Below, piece after piece: positions 47,420 through 56,714 of a DNA stretch of 64,000 nucleotides (positions are counted from its first letter, which is position 1; the number at the start of each line of letters is the position of its first letter). A program made the translations under genes and the position numbers. Origin of the DNA: Hexactinellida sp. DTS-2022 (lineage: Eukaryota; Porifera; Hexactinellida); NCBI GenBank assembly GCA_028753945.1, contig JAPNXP010000010.1, positions 5,893,042 to 5,957,041 of the forward strand, in the 5' to 3' direction. Under the pieces are notes generated by a model, which saw only the letters and a program-made list of their open reading frames with translations, did no database searches and was not told the origin of the DNA.

Positions 47420-47801
47420 CAGTCAGGTCTGATTATTGTGAACAATTTTCGTCTGCTTAATATGAAACTTAATATTATTATTATGAAATTACTTATATAG
47501 AGCTGAGCTTTGTAGAGTTCAGTTTTTCACTATGTGTATTCATGCACTGAGAAAGGTCAGTTTTTTTCCAGAATTTGAAATTGACCTTTAGAAAGTAAGC
47601 CTGGGCTTTTAGTATGGGAAAAAATCTGAACTCTACAAAGCTCAGCTCTATATAAGGATTCCCTATTATTATTAACAAGCCCTATGGTCCCAATTTAACC
47701 ACTTATATAGGGTTTATATTAAGTTGAGTTCGCTTATTATAAAGTTTATATATCATGAATACAATTTTTGATCCCTTGAATGTTCATAAATGAATTGAAT
47801 G
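47420..47801 (+). mobile_element. Family C MITE of unit 1, interrupted by family O
   Basis: CAGTCAGGTCTGATTATTGT...CCTTGAATGTTCATAAATGA. Its counterpart in unit 2 (52754-52940) is uninterrupted. Confidence 0.8.
47487..47664. mobile_element. Family O foldback MITE, inserted after the duplication
   Basis: ATTACTTATATAGAGCTGAG...CTCAGCTCTATATAAGGAT, inverted arms with GAGCTTTGTAGAGTTCAG. Absent from the matching place in unit 2, where TATTATTATTAACAAGCCC is continuous. Confidence 0.85.
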
Positions 47802-47929
47802 TATTTATAATTGTATACTTGGGGGAGGCAAATGTTTATTCGTAGAAGAATCAATACTACAAGATATCAATACAAATGTAATACAAAAAGTATTATGGTA
47901 AACAGCATGCAATAACTAATGGAATTATG

Positions 47930-49135
47930 TTAGTATTTCTGGAAGCAGTCATTAGCATCACCATTACACATACAAATAATATTATCTGTGTTGTCTAGCA
48001 GAATACCGTTTAAGCATGTGAGGTGCCCTTTGCCTAGAGAATGCTTGAGTACTCCGTCAGGCGAGAAGATGCGGATTTCGTTAATTGACCAATCAGTAAT
48101 TAGGAAGTTTCCTCTCTTATCTATTGTGAAGAAGTTAGCTGAAGTCATTTGTTGTTCTTGTCCACTTAATTCTATCTTCCTCAGATAAGTACCGTCTCTG
48201 TTGTAGCAGTAGATTGTATTCTGGTCTAGAGTTATAATGTGGAGAGTGTCTGAGTGTATAGCGATGTCAGTGGGGAATTCGATTTCTCCATAACCGAAAC
48301 GTTTAACAAATTGGAGATCTAAGTTAAATACTTGGATTCGTTGTACATTACAATCACAGACATATACGAATCCCGCTTCATAACACAATCCTGCTATTCC
48401 ATTAAAGCATCCAGGTGTAGTACCTCTAGAGCCAGTTTTCTTAATGAACTTTCCGGCTAGACTAAACCTCAACAAACATTCTGTAGCATCATCTGTCACA
48501 AACACTCCATCTTGTGACACACAAATACCATATGGCTCTTTCAATTGTTTAGTTCCGAATGAGCGCAGGTATTCTCCTTCTGTATTCAGTACTTGAATAC
48601 GACTGTTATCTTGATCCGCAATGAAAACCTCATTCGTATTACTATCGACTGATATTCCTCTGGCATTACTAAACTCTCCATTTCCTCTACCCATCTTACA
48701 CTTCTTAAGAACAGGGTTTACTCTCCCCACATACTCTGGTATCAGTTCTATCAAATCAGTCTCTTCGATCGCTTTACGAATCTTACCAGAGAAACAACGA
48801 AACTCAACAAACTCCAGATTCGCTACTGCTACCTTCTCAGCTGTTCTCAACTCAATGTCTACATCTAGCCTCTCTTTGATAGCGTCTAGGGACTGGCCTA
48901 CTAAGTTGCTAACCATTGTACCCTGAATGGTATTCCTTGTTATCCTCAGCTGACTAATCGCTTCCTCCAATTCCACATTCCTATCGTGTCCCTCTTTGAT
49001 CCTGGCAAGTCGGGACAGGAGGCAGTTCCTGCGTTCCTCGAGACTCCGTAACAGCTCTTCGAACGTGCGGAGTATCTCCAACTTAAGGGCTTCTAGCCTA
49101 GCGTCGATATCGAATGCTTCTCTTGCAGCGGCCAT
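47930..49135 (-). CDS. Coiled-coil/NHL beta-propeller protein, unit 1 copy
   Basis: 401 residues, one exon. Residues 1-100 are a long coiled coil (LEALKLEILRTFEELLRSL, ERRNCLLSRLARIKEGH); about 145-401 are six NHL blades (GEFSNARGISVD, NEVFIAD, GICVSQDGVFVTD, GFVYVCD, GNFLITD, DNIICMC). This is a TRIM2/3/71-like body without RING or B-box. Compared with the unit 2 copy, residues 1-147 differ at one position (K118R); residues 148-401 differ at about 41, mostly clustered once per blade near 156-158, 175-176, 196-197, 216-220, 245-250, 263, 279-287, 302-304, 331-334, 347-351, 373-379 and 391-394. The pattern suggests variation on one face of the propeller. Function unknown; no signal peptide, so probably cytosolic. 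Confidence 0.9.
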   Translation of the reverse strand: MAAAREAFDIDARLEALKLEILRTFEELLRSLEERRNCLLSRLARIKEGHDRNVELEEAISQLRITRNTIQGTMVSNLVGQSLDAIKERLDVDIELRTAEKVAVANLEFVEFRCFSGKIRKAIEETDLIELIPEYVGRVNPVLKKCKMGRGNGEFSNARGISVDSNTNEVFIADQDNSRIQVLNTEGEYLRSFGTKQLKEPYGICVSQDGVFVTDDATECLLRFSLAGKFIKKTGSRGTTPGCFNGIAGLCYEAGFVYVCDCNVQRIQVFNLDLQFVKRFGYGEIEFPTDIAIHSDTLHIITLDQNTIYCYNRDGTYLRKIELSGQEQQMTSANFFTIDKRGNFLITDWSINEIRIFSPDGVLKHSLGKGHLTCLNGILLDNTDNIICMCNGDANDCFQKY

Positions 49136-49184
49136 TTGGTATTAGGTTATTTGTCTAATAATTATGGGATGTACACAACTTTAT

Positions 49185-49304
49185 AAAAATCTAAAATTAC
49201 ACCTGTGCCGACAAAATGTTCTTTTGGAGGCACTACATTTTGTTGGTTGGTTGGTAGTGCCTCCATAAGAAAATGCTGTCTGCACAGGTGTAATTTTAGA
49301 TTTT
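49185..49304. mobile_element. Family T foldback MITE, unit 1
   Basis: AAAATCTAAAATTACACCTG...CAGGTGTAATTTTAGATTTT with GGAGGCACTAC/GTAGTGCCTCC arms. It lies 50-170 bases upstream of the NHL ATG and is retained in unit 2 (54325-54439). Confidence 0.8.
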
Positions 49305-50811
49305 AAGTCATGTCATCAACATCAAAAGGTGTTAAACCATTGCACAAAGGTGTTTCGGAATTTAAGATCCTTCGTAGATTAATGATATTTAGCTAGTTAG
49401 TATAAATAATAATTTAATTTATTAATAATATAACACCAATTTTAGTGTAAAGTTAAATTTATTTAGTAATTATTTGGAATATGTAGTTAACTATTAATTT
49501 TAGATACATTTCCCTACAATATTTGAATTCTGCACTCTAAGTTATCCCTATAAACAAATTAGAAGCGTCTTTAAACACGTATGTTAAATACAGACGGTAT
49601 TAATTGTAATTTAATTTTTTAGTATATTTATTGTACATGCGTATTCTTGTAGAAGGAAATTAAACACACAATCTGACATTGTTAGGGAATATAATCTTAA
49701 TCTCAATTAGAAAATAGAAGCCTACTCGCAAGTTGTATCAATATAATGATCACAAGTTGAAATAATAGAATTAGATATAACACTTTAAGTTGAACAGAAC
49801 TGTTAGTAAACAAAGGAAATTAACAACTCAATTATGGCACAAACTAAGCCAAATTTGAAATTCGTGCAATGTGAAAAGATGTAGAATTAATTTATCTATC
49901 GAATGCCTATAAATTGAATAGTGGGCACTATTTATTGTAACTGTTGTGACATAAAATAGGTGTAAAATATGTCCAAAAATAAAGCAAAATCGCGATCCAA
50001 AGCGCACATTTGTAATCCATGAGAAACCTATTCTGAAAATTGGGGCTCTTAGTTAATAAACTGTTCTGTGGAGAAAATAGGTAGCAAAAAATCTAAAATT
50101 ACAGCTGTGCCGACTGCATGTTCCTTTGGAGGCACTATATTTTGGTGGTTTGTGGATTTATAGTGCCTCCAAAATGAAATTGCCAACGGAAATCCGGCAG
50201 AACGATTTAGAACTGTGCATTTTATAGTATACAACTATAGTATGAATATGCACACAAAAATTAGTAGCGTCAAAGTTTTGGTGAACCACGTAACGATTTT
50301 CAGCTTTATTTCAAGTTTATTTCACGCAGTTAGCCAATATAATGAAGTTTATAGTTTTGTTAATTAACACAATAATTAGCACTTAAAATTATTAATTATT
50401 CACTATAACTCACTTGATAATGTGATGATAATAACAAGGAACGAACTTTTGTTGTTGTTGTTGTTGTTTGGTATTGTTTTGTATGTGATATATTGATAAC
50501 TCAATGGGATATATTTTATATATTTTAGCTATAACTTTCAAATATATAGTAAGCAAAGTTTTCTCAATTTGTGGGTCTACAAAATTGACTCAACTATCAG
50601 ATTACCTCAAACTAACAAAACTAATATATTATTTATTTCAAAAGTTGATATTTGATATAGTTGAATGTTTAATGTAACTTAGTGTATAATGTATCAGGGT
50701 ACATCTAAGGGATTCAATTTAATATAACATCATATTAATAACTTATAAATGTAGATATGTTTTCGTTTAGACCACAGAAATTAGAATATTTAATAGAAAC
50801 CATTATACATT

Positions 50812-50903
50812 ATATAGTAGATTTTCGCTAATCCGAACAGAGGTGTTCTGATTCAAAATTTTCTGTTTCGATTAGTGAAATGTTCGGATTAGTTGGAGTA
50901 ATA
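50812..50903. mobile_element. Family J MITE remnant, unit 1
   Basis: TAGTAGATTTTCGCTAATCC...TGTTCGGATTAGTTGGAGT; core CTAATCCGAACA mirrored by TGTTCGGATTAG. The unit 2 copy is at 56357-56442. Confidence 0.65.
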
Positions 50904-51105
50904 CATTTTATGTGGAAACACATTTCTAGTGCATCATCTATAAAATAAAAACCTCGATGATCCAACTTAAATTATTCAAACTTTTAACAGTCAATTAATC
51001 ATCATAAAGAGATTACAATATGAACTTTAAATTTAGATTATATTACTATTCATGACTATCAATGATTATTTATCACAAAAACAATAACACTTGGGCCTAC
51101 TGAAG

Positions 51106-51122
51106 TAAATATATATATAAAT
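51106..51122 (+). promoter_or_regulatory. Candidate TATA element of the 421-aa gene
   Basis: TAAATATATATATAAATTC followed by a CACACCTATCATT direct repeat, about 50-65 bases before the ATG. Conserved base for base in unit 2 except one position in the repeat. Motif match only. Confidence 0.35.
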
Positions 51123-51172
51123 TCACACCTATCATTCACACCTATAATTATCACTCAATCGTTATTATTTTC

Positions 51173-52438
51173 ATGGCATCTTTTATTGTGAGTTCGCAAT
51201 CAAATCCAAACGAGCCTAAAAACGAATATTTGGAGACTATAAACGGGAAAAAGCGAACTGTTCATGAAGAATTTCAATCATACCATCTTCTATTAGAAGC
51301 TAAAGAATCTCAAATTTGCACTCAACTAGACGGAATTTGTATTTCAGAAAATGACAAATTCCACGATTCGCTACAACCAACAAGCGACATGATTATATAC
51401 CTTTCTTCTCAAGTTCAGAACTTACAACTTTGTTTCCAAGAAAAGAACATGCTGCATAATGTCGAATATTACATAGTTGGTTTGCTGCAAGTTTTAGAGG
51501 AGAAAAAGAGATTGGAACAATCACCACCGATTCTTTCAATAAAACTTACTTTCGATACGAAATTAAGGGATATGCTTAACAGTTGTTGTACTATCGAACA
51601 AATAAGTGTTTTCCGTTATGACCCATATCCGGCTAAATTCCGTAACAAACAAACTCCAAATGAATCAATTGAAGCCTTGGCCATTGACCCTGCATCAAAC
51701 CGTTTATTCGCTCTCGTAAAAAGCACTGCTTCTTGCATTAAAATATTCAATACAGACGAATTAACCGAAGTAGCAACATTCGCAGACCAAAAAATTATGT
51801 TTCCAAATAACCTAGCACTTTGTGGAGAATTTATTTTCATTGTTTGTGATCGATCTCTCTTGAAATTAACAAAACATCCACTAGCCGTGATTGAAATCGC
51901 TAATAGTCAATCTACATTTTCAGGTTTAGCTATAAACTTCATAAACCCAAGTGTTTATATTGGTATTGCTGAGAAATTAGTAATAAATGTTTTCGATATC
52001 GAACTTCAACAAATCAAGGTCATACAATTGAAAACATCCGAGCAAACTAAACATAGGAAACATACAAGGATTCAAAACATTTGCATAGTACAATCTGAGT
52101 TATATGTATTGTTTTCAAACACAAACCATCCATTACAATCCTATACCCTCAGTGGAGAAGTTTTGAGGTGTATTATTCCAGAAAGTTTACTGAAAGAAGG
52201 TAGAAAGTTTTGTTTTGATCATCACCTGAATATTTTCATCACAGATCGAGACGCACATGAACTAAAAATGTTCACAAATGAAGGAATTATTGTCCATAAA
52301 ATGGGTCATGAGGGTTGTACTCCTGGGAATTTTTCTTTCCCCAATGGCCTAGCTATTGATGACACGGGTAGTTTGTTTGTCACAGACGGAAAAGATAATG
52401 CCATGATGCAAAAGTTTGTTGTTAAAAGACCTTATTGA
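51173..52438 (+). CDS. Coiled-coil plus NHL-like propeller protein, unit 1 copy
   Basis: 421 residues, one exon. About 30-120 is helical/coiled coil (EEFQSYHLLLEAKESQICTQ, NVEYYIVGLLQVLEEKKRLEQ); about 140-421 is a degenerate six-bladed propeller: ESIEALAIDPASNRLFALV, FPNNLALCGEFIFIVCD, SGLAINFINPSVYIG, IQNICIVQSELYVLF, FCFDHHLNIFITD, FPNGLAIDDTGSLFVTD. It is a distant relative of the neighbouring 401-aa NHL family with the same coiled-coil-then-propeller plan. It differs from the unit 2 copy at only about 8 residues (20, 68, 74, 75, 86, 128, 175 and one near 236), so this pair is much more conserved than the adjacent NHL pair of the same duplication age. Function unknown; probably cytosolic. 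Confidence 0.85.
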   Translation: MASFIVSSQSNPNEPKNEYLETINGKKRTVHEEFQSYHLLLEAKESQICTQLDGICISENDKFHDSLQPTSDMIIYLSSQVQNLQLCFQEKNMLHNVEYYIVGLLQVLEEKKRLEQSPPILSIKLTFDTKLRDMLNSCCTIEQISVFRYDPYPAKFRNKQTPNESIEALAIDPASNRLFALVKSTASCIKIFNTDELTEVATFADQKIMFPNNLALCGEFIFIVCDRSLLKLTKHPLAVIEIANSQSTFSGLAINFINPSVYIGIAEKLVINVFDIELQQIKVIQLKTSEQTKHRKHTRIQNICIVQSELYVLFSNTNHPLQSYTLSGEVLRCIIPESLLKEGRKFCFDHHLNIFITDRDAHELKMFTNEGIIVHKMGHEGCTPGNFSFPNGLAIDDTGSLFVTDGKDNAMMQKFVVKRPY

Positions 52439-53067
52439 GAGTTAATAAGTAAAATCCATTTATCCATGTTCTTCCAATGTATGTTATATTATAATTGATA
52501 AACTAATACCTTCATTTGAATAATTAACATAATTAACAAATTCCTGTATTGTGATATGACTCAAATTCATATTTCTGATAATTAATAAGTAAACTTATAT
52601 CCATGGTTATTTACTACCAATGATAATAGTATTCTAATTACTATTGTTTGTTATAATATTAATAAACTACATAATCGTTAGTTAATTTTGGAAACTTTAT
52701 ACAAGTATTTTATCAAGTAAGTTGTTGTTGTTGTTGATTTAATCGTTACACAAAAGTCAGGTCTGCTTATTGTGAACAATTTTCGTCTCCGTGATATGAA
52801 ACTTATTATTATTAACAAGCCCTATGGTCCCAATTTAACCACTTACATATGGTTTATATTAAGTTGAGTTCGCTTATTATGAAGTTTATATATCATGAAC
52901 ACAATTTTTGTCCCTTGAATGTTCATAAATGAAATGACTGTATTATAATTGTACACTTTGGGGAGGCAAATGTTTATTAGTAGAAGAATCAATACTACAA
53001 AATATCAATACCAATGTAATACAAAAAGTATTATGGTAAACAGCAAGGAATAACTGATGGAATTAGG
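52439..53067. other. Junction region between the two units
   Basis: 3' flank of the unit 1 421-aa gene, the duplication junction at 52685/52686 with the 35-base CNBD2 exon remnant (TTTATACAAGTATTTTATCA), a (GTT)n tract and the uninterrupted C element 52754-52940. Confidence 0.7.
52754..52940 (+). mobile_element. Family C MITE of unit 2
   Basis: AGTCAGGTCTGCTTATTGTG...GTTCATAAATGAAATGACTG; the empty counterpart of the O insertion in unit 1. Confidence 0.75.
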
Positions 53068-54273
53068 TTAGTATTTCTGGAAGCAGTCATTATCATCACC
53101 AATACACATACAAATAATATTATCTGTGTTGTCTAGTGTAATACCGGATAGGATTCTGAGGTGCCCTTTGCCTAGAGAATGCTTGAGTACTCCGTCAGGC
53201 GAGAAGATGCGGATTTCGTTAGTTGAGCTATCAGCAATTAGGAAGTTTCCTCTCTTATCTATTGTGAAGAAGAAGGCTGATATCATTTGTTGTTCCTGTC
53301 CTCTTAATTCTATCTTCTTTAGATAAGTACCGTCTCTGTTGTAGCAGTAGATAGTATTCTGGTTTCGAGATATAATGTGGAGAGTGTCTGAGTGTATAGC
53401 GATGTCAGTGGGGGCATTGATTTCTCCATAACCGAGCTCTTTAACAAATTGGAGATCTAAGTTAAATACTTGGATTCGTTGTACACTACAATCACAGACA
53501 TATACGAATCCCACTTCATAACACATTCCTGTTATTCCAGTAAAGCATCCTGGTGCAGTTCCCCTAGAGCCAGTTTTCTTAATGAACTGTCCGGCTAGAC
53601 TAAACCTCAACAAACTTTCTGTAGCCCTATCTGTCACAAACACTCCATCTTGTGACACACAAATACCATGTGGCTCTTTCAAGTGGTCAGTTCCGAATGA
53701 ACGCAGGTATTCTCCTTCTGTATTCACTACTTGAATACGACTGTTGCTAAAATCAGCTACGAAAACCTCATTCGTATTTCTATCGACTGATATTCCTCTG
53801 GGATTATTAAACTCTCCATTTCCACTACCCTTCTTACACTTCTTAAGAACAGGGTTTACTCTCCCCACATACTCTGGTATCAGTTCTATCAAATCAGTCT
53901 CTTCGATCGCTTTACGAATCCTACCAGAGAAACAACGAAACTCAACAAACTCCAGATTCGCTACTGCTACCTTCTCAGCTGTTCTCAACTCAATGTCTAC
54001 ATCTAGCCTCTCTTTGATAGCGTCTAGGGACTGGCCTACTAAGTTGCTAACCATTGTACCCTGAATGGTATTCCTTGTTATCCTCAGCTGACTAATCGCT
54101 TCCTCCAATTCCACATTCCTATCGTGTCCCTCTTTGATCCTGGCAAGTCGGGACAGGAGGCAGTTCCTGCGTTCCTCGAGACTCCGTAACAACTCTTCGA
54201 ACGTGCGAAGTATCTCCAACTTAAGGGCTTCTAGCCTAGCGTCGATATCGAATGCTTCTCTTGCAGCGGCCAT
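53068..54273 (-). CDS. Coiled-coil/NHL beta-propeller protein, unit 2 copy
   Basis: 401 residues, one exon, intact. N-terminal 147 residues are the same as the unit 1 copy except R118. The first ~440 coding bases differ by only three substitutions, whereas the propeller half differs at about 41 residues (for example ADFSNS for ADQDNS, RATES for DATEC, KELGYGEINAP for KRFGYGEIEFP, ADSST for TDWSI). The partial gene at 2-955 shows a third set of residues at the same places (ADEGNS, KATDS, KEFGYGEIEFP, TDLST). Blade-framework residues (RGISVD, NSRIQV, GICVSQDGVFVTD, TIYCYNRDG, IRIFSPDG) do not change. Likely a binding protein whose ligand surface varies among paralogues; that is inference. Confidence 0.9.
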   Translation of the reverse strand: MAAAREAFDIDARLEALKLEILRTFEELLRSLEERRNCLLSRLARIKEGHDRNVELEEAISQLRITRNTIQGTMVSNLVGQSLDAIKERLDVDIELRTAEKVAVANLEFVEFRCFSGRIRKAIEETDLIELIPEYVGRVNPVLKKCKKGSGNGEFNNPRGISVDRNTNEVFVADFSNSRIQVVNTEGEYLRSFGTDHLKEPHGICVSQDGVFVTDRATESLLRFSLAGQFIKKTGSRGTAPGCFTGITGMCYEVGFVYVCDCSVQRIQVFNLDLQFVKELGYGEINAPTDIAIHSDTLHIISRNQNTIYCYNRDGTYLKKIELRGQEQQMISAFFFTIDKRGNFLIADSSTNEIRIFSPDGVLKHSLGKGHLRILSGITLDNTDNIICMCIGDDNDCFQKY

Positions 54274-56714
54274 TTGGTATTAGGTTATTTGTCTAATAAT
54301 TAAGGGATGTACACAACTTCATAAAAATCTAAAATTATACCTGTGCCGACAACATGTTCTTTTGGAGGCACTACATTTTGTTGGTTGGTAGTGCCTCCAT
54401 AAGAAAATGCTGTCTGCACAGGTGTAATTTTAGATTTTACGTCATGTCATCAAAAATGTGTCAAACCATTCACAAAGGTGTTTCGGAATTTAAGATCCTT
54501 CGTAGACTAATGATATTTAGCTAGTTAGTATAAATAATTATATAATTTGTTAATAATTTAACACCAATTTTATTGTAAAGTTAAATTTATTTAGTAATTA
54601 TTTGGAATAGTTAACTATTAATTTAGAAACATTTCCCTACAATATTTGAATTCAGCACACTAAATTATCCCCTATAACTGCTAGGGTGCGACCCGTACGG
54701 GCTTTTTTGTAAATCACGGGCTGCGGGCCTTTTTTCACAGGCCGCGGTCCAAAACGGGCCGAAAAGAGTCAAAAAGATCAATTGCTAATTTTTCAATAAC
54801 AAATAATTGTAAACGTCTAGATGCACTAAAGCTACTAACTTCCATCATTAATAGAAAGAAAACAACTAAACGCAACTATCAAAGTTTTGCCGGTATAAAA
54901 AGTTTCATATATATATAATTTACGCATACGATTTCCCGCATCTTATAACGCGGAAATATATGAATTCTCAATTATTAGAGAATATTTTCACGAATTTAGC
55001 CAACGGTGCAATAAAATAAACAAATTTTCTAGTCTACGGGCTGGCGGAATAAATAAGCGGGCCACGGGCCGCGGGCTTTGAATAACGGGCCACGGGCCAT
55101 GGGCTTTACGGGTCGCACCCTAGCCTATAAGCAAATTGGAATCGTCTTTATACGTATGTTACATACAGACGGTATTAATTGTAATTTAATATTTCAGTAT
55201 ATTTATTGTACATGCGTGTTCTTGTAGAAGGAAATTAATCACACAATCTGACATTGTTAGGGAATATAATCTTAATCTCAGTTAGAAAATAGAAGCCTAC
55301 TCAATCTCACAAGTTGTATCAATATAATGATCACAAGTTGAAATAATAGAATTAGATATAACACTTTCAATTGAACTGAAGTGTTAGAAAGCAAAGGAAA
55401 TTAACAACTCAATTATGGCACAAACTAAGCCAAATTTGAAATTCGTTCAATGTGAAAAGATGTAGAATTTATTTATCTATCGAATGCCTATAAATTGAAT
55501 ATTGGGCACTATTTATTGTAACTGTTGTGACATAAAATAGGTGTAGAATGTGTCCAAAAATTAAGTTCTGAAAATTGGGGCTCTTAGTTAATAAACTGTT
55601 CTGTGGAGAAAATAGGTAGCAAAAAATCTAAAATTACAGCTGTGCCGACTGCATGTTCCTTTGGAGGCACTATATTTTGCTCGTTTGTGGATTTAAGCGC
55701 CTCCAAAATAAAATTGCCGACGAAAATCCGACAGAACGATTTAGAACTGTGCATTTTATAGTATACAACTATTGTAGGAATAAGCACGCAAAAATTAGTA
55801 GCGTCAAAGTTTTGGTGAACTTCGTAACGATTTTCAGCTTCATTTCAAGTTTATTTCATGCAGTTGGCCAATAAAATAAAGTTTATAGTTTTGTTAATTT
55901 CCATAATAAGTAGCGCTTAAAATTATTAATTATTCACTATAACTCACTTGATAATGCGATGATAATAACAAGGAACGAACTTTTGTTGTTGTTGTTGTTG
56001 TTGTTGTTGTTGCTTGGTATTGTTTTGTGCGTGATATATTGATAACTCAATGGGTTATATTTTATATATTTTAGCTGCAACTTTAAAATATATAGTAAGC
56101 AAAGTTTTCTCAATTTGTGGGTCTACAAAATTGACTCAACTATCAGATTACCTCAACTAACAAAACTAATATATTATTTATTTCAAAAGTTGATATTTTA
56201 TATAGTTTAATTTAATGTTTAATGTAAGTTGTGTATTATTATGTATCATGGTACATCTAATTTATATAAACATCATATTAATAACTTATAAATGTAGATA
56301 TGTTTTCGTTTAGACCACAAAAATTTGAATATTTAATAGAAACCATTATGCATTATACAGTAGATTTTCGCTAATCCGAACAGAGGTGTTCTGATTCAAA
56401 ATTTTCTGTTTCGATTAATGAAATGTTCGGATTAGTTGGAGTAATTCATTTTCTGAACAAACACATTTCTAATGCATCATCTATAAAATAAAAACCTCGA
56501 TGATCCAACTTAAATTATTCAAACTTTTAACAGTCAATTAGTCATCATAAAGAGATAAGAATTTGAACTTTCAATTTAGATTATATTACTATTCATGACT
56601 ATCAATGATTATTTATCACAAAACAGTAACACTTGGGCCTACTGAAGTAAATATATATATAAATTCACACCTATCATTTACACCTATAATTATCACTCAA
56701 TCGTTATTATTTTC
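54274..56714. other. Bidirectional intergenic region, unit 2
   Basis: Same content as the unit 1 region (family T at 54325-54439 and 55620-55756, (TTG)n 55985-56011, family J 56357-56442) plus the GC-ended insertion. The (TTG)n tract is longer than in unit 1. Confidence 0.6.
54678..55123. mobile_element. 446-bp transposon with GC-rich inverted ends, inserted after the duplication
   Basis: Ends CTAGGGTGCGACCCGTACGG and AAGCCCATGGCCCG...CGGGTCGCACCCTAG in inverted order (right end GGGCTTTACGGGTCGCACCC), AT-rich inside, flanked by CCTATAA at 54671-54677 and 55124-55130. Unit 1 has the empty site (TATCCCTATAAACAAATT). A 7-8 base duplication and TAGGG-type ends suggest a hAT-like non-autonomous element. 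Subterminal CGGGC(C/T) repeats are numerous. Confidence 0.85.

Larger units (their letters stand above)
47375..47929. other. Region between CNBD2 and the NHL gene of unit 1
   Basis: A (GTT)n tract (47376-47402), the C element with the O element inside, and AT-rich sequence downstream of the NHL stop. No coding signal. Confidence 0.6.
49305..51172. other. Bidirectional intergenic region, unit 1
   Basis: Divergent promoter region of the NHL (-) and 421-aa (+) genes. Contains a second family T relative (50088-50222), a (TTG)n tract (50451-50467) and a family J element (50812-50903). The rest is AT-rich and about 95% like unit 2 by eye. Confidence 0.6.
47339..52685. repeat. Tandem segmental duplication, unit 1
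   Basis: Begins inside the last CNBD2 exon at TTTTGGATACTTTATACAAG and ends at AATCGTTAGTTAAT. Contains, in order, a 3' CNBD2 remnant, a GTT repeat, a C element, a 401-aa NHL gene (-), foldback elements and a 421-aa gene (+). The insertion at 47487-47664 is private to this unit. Confidence 0.92.
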
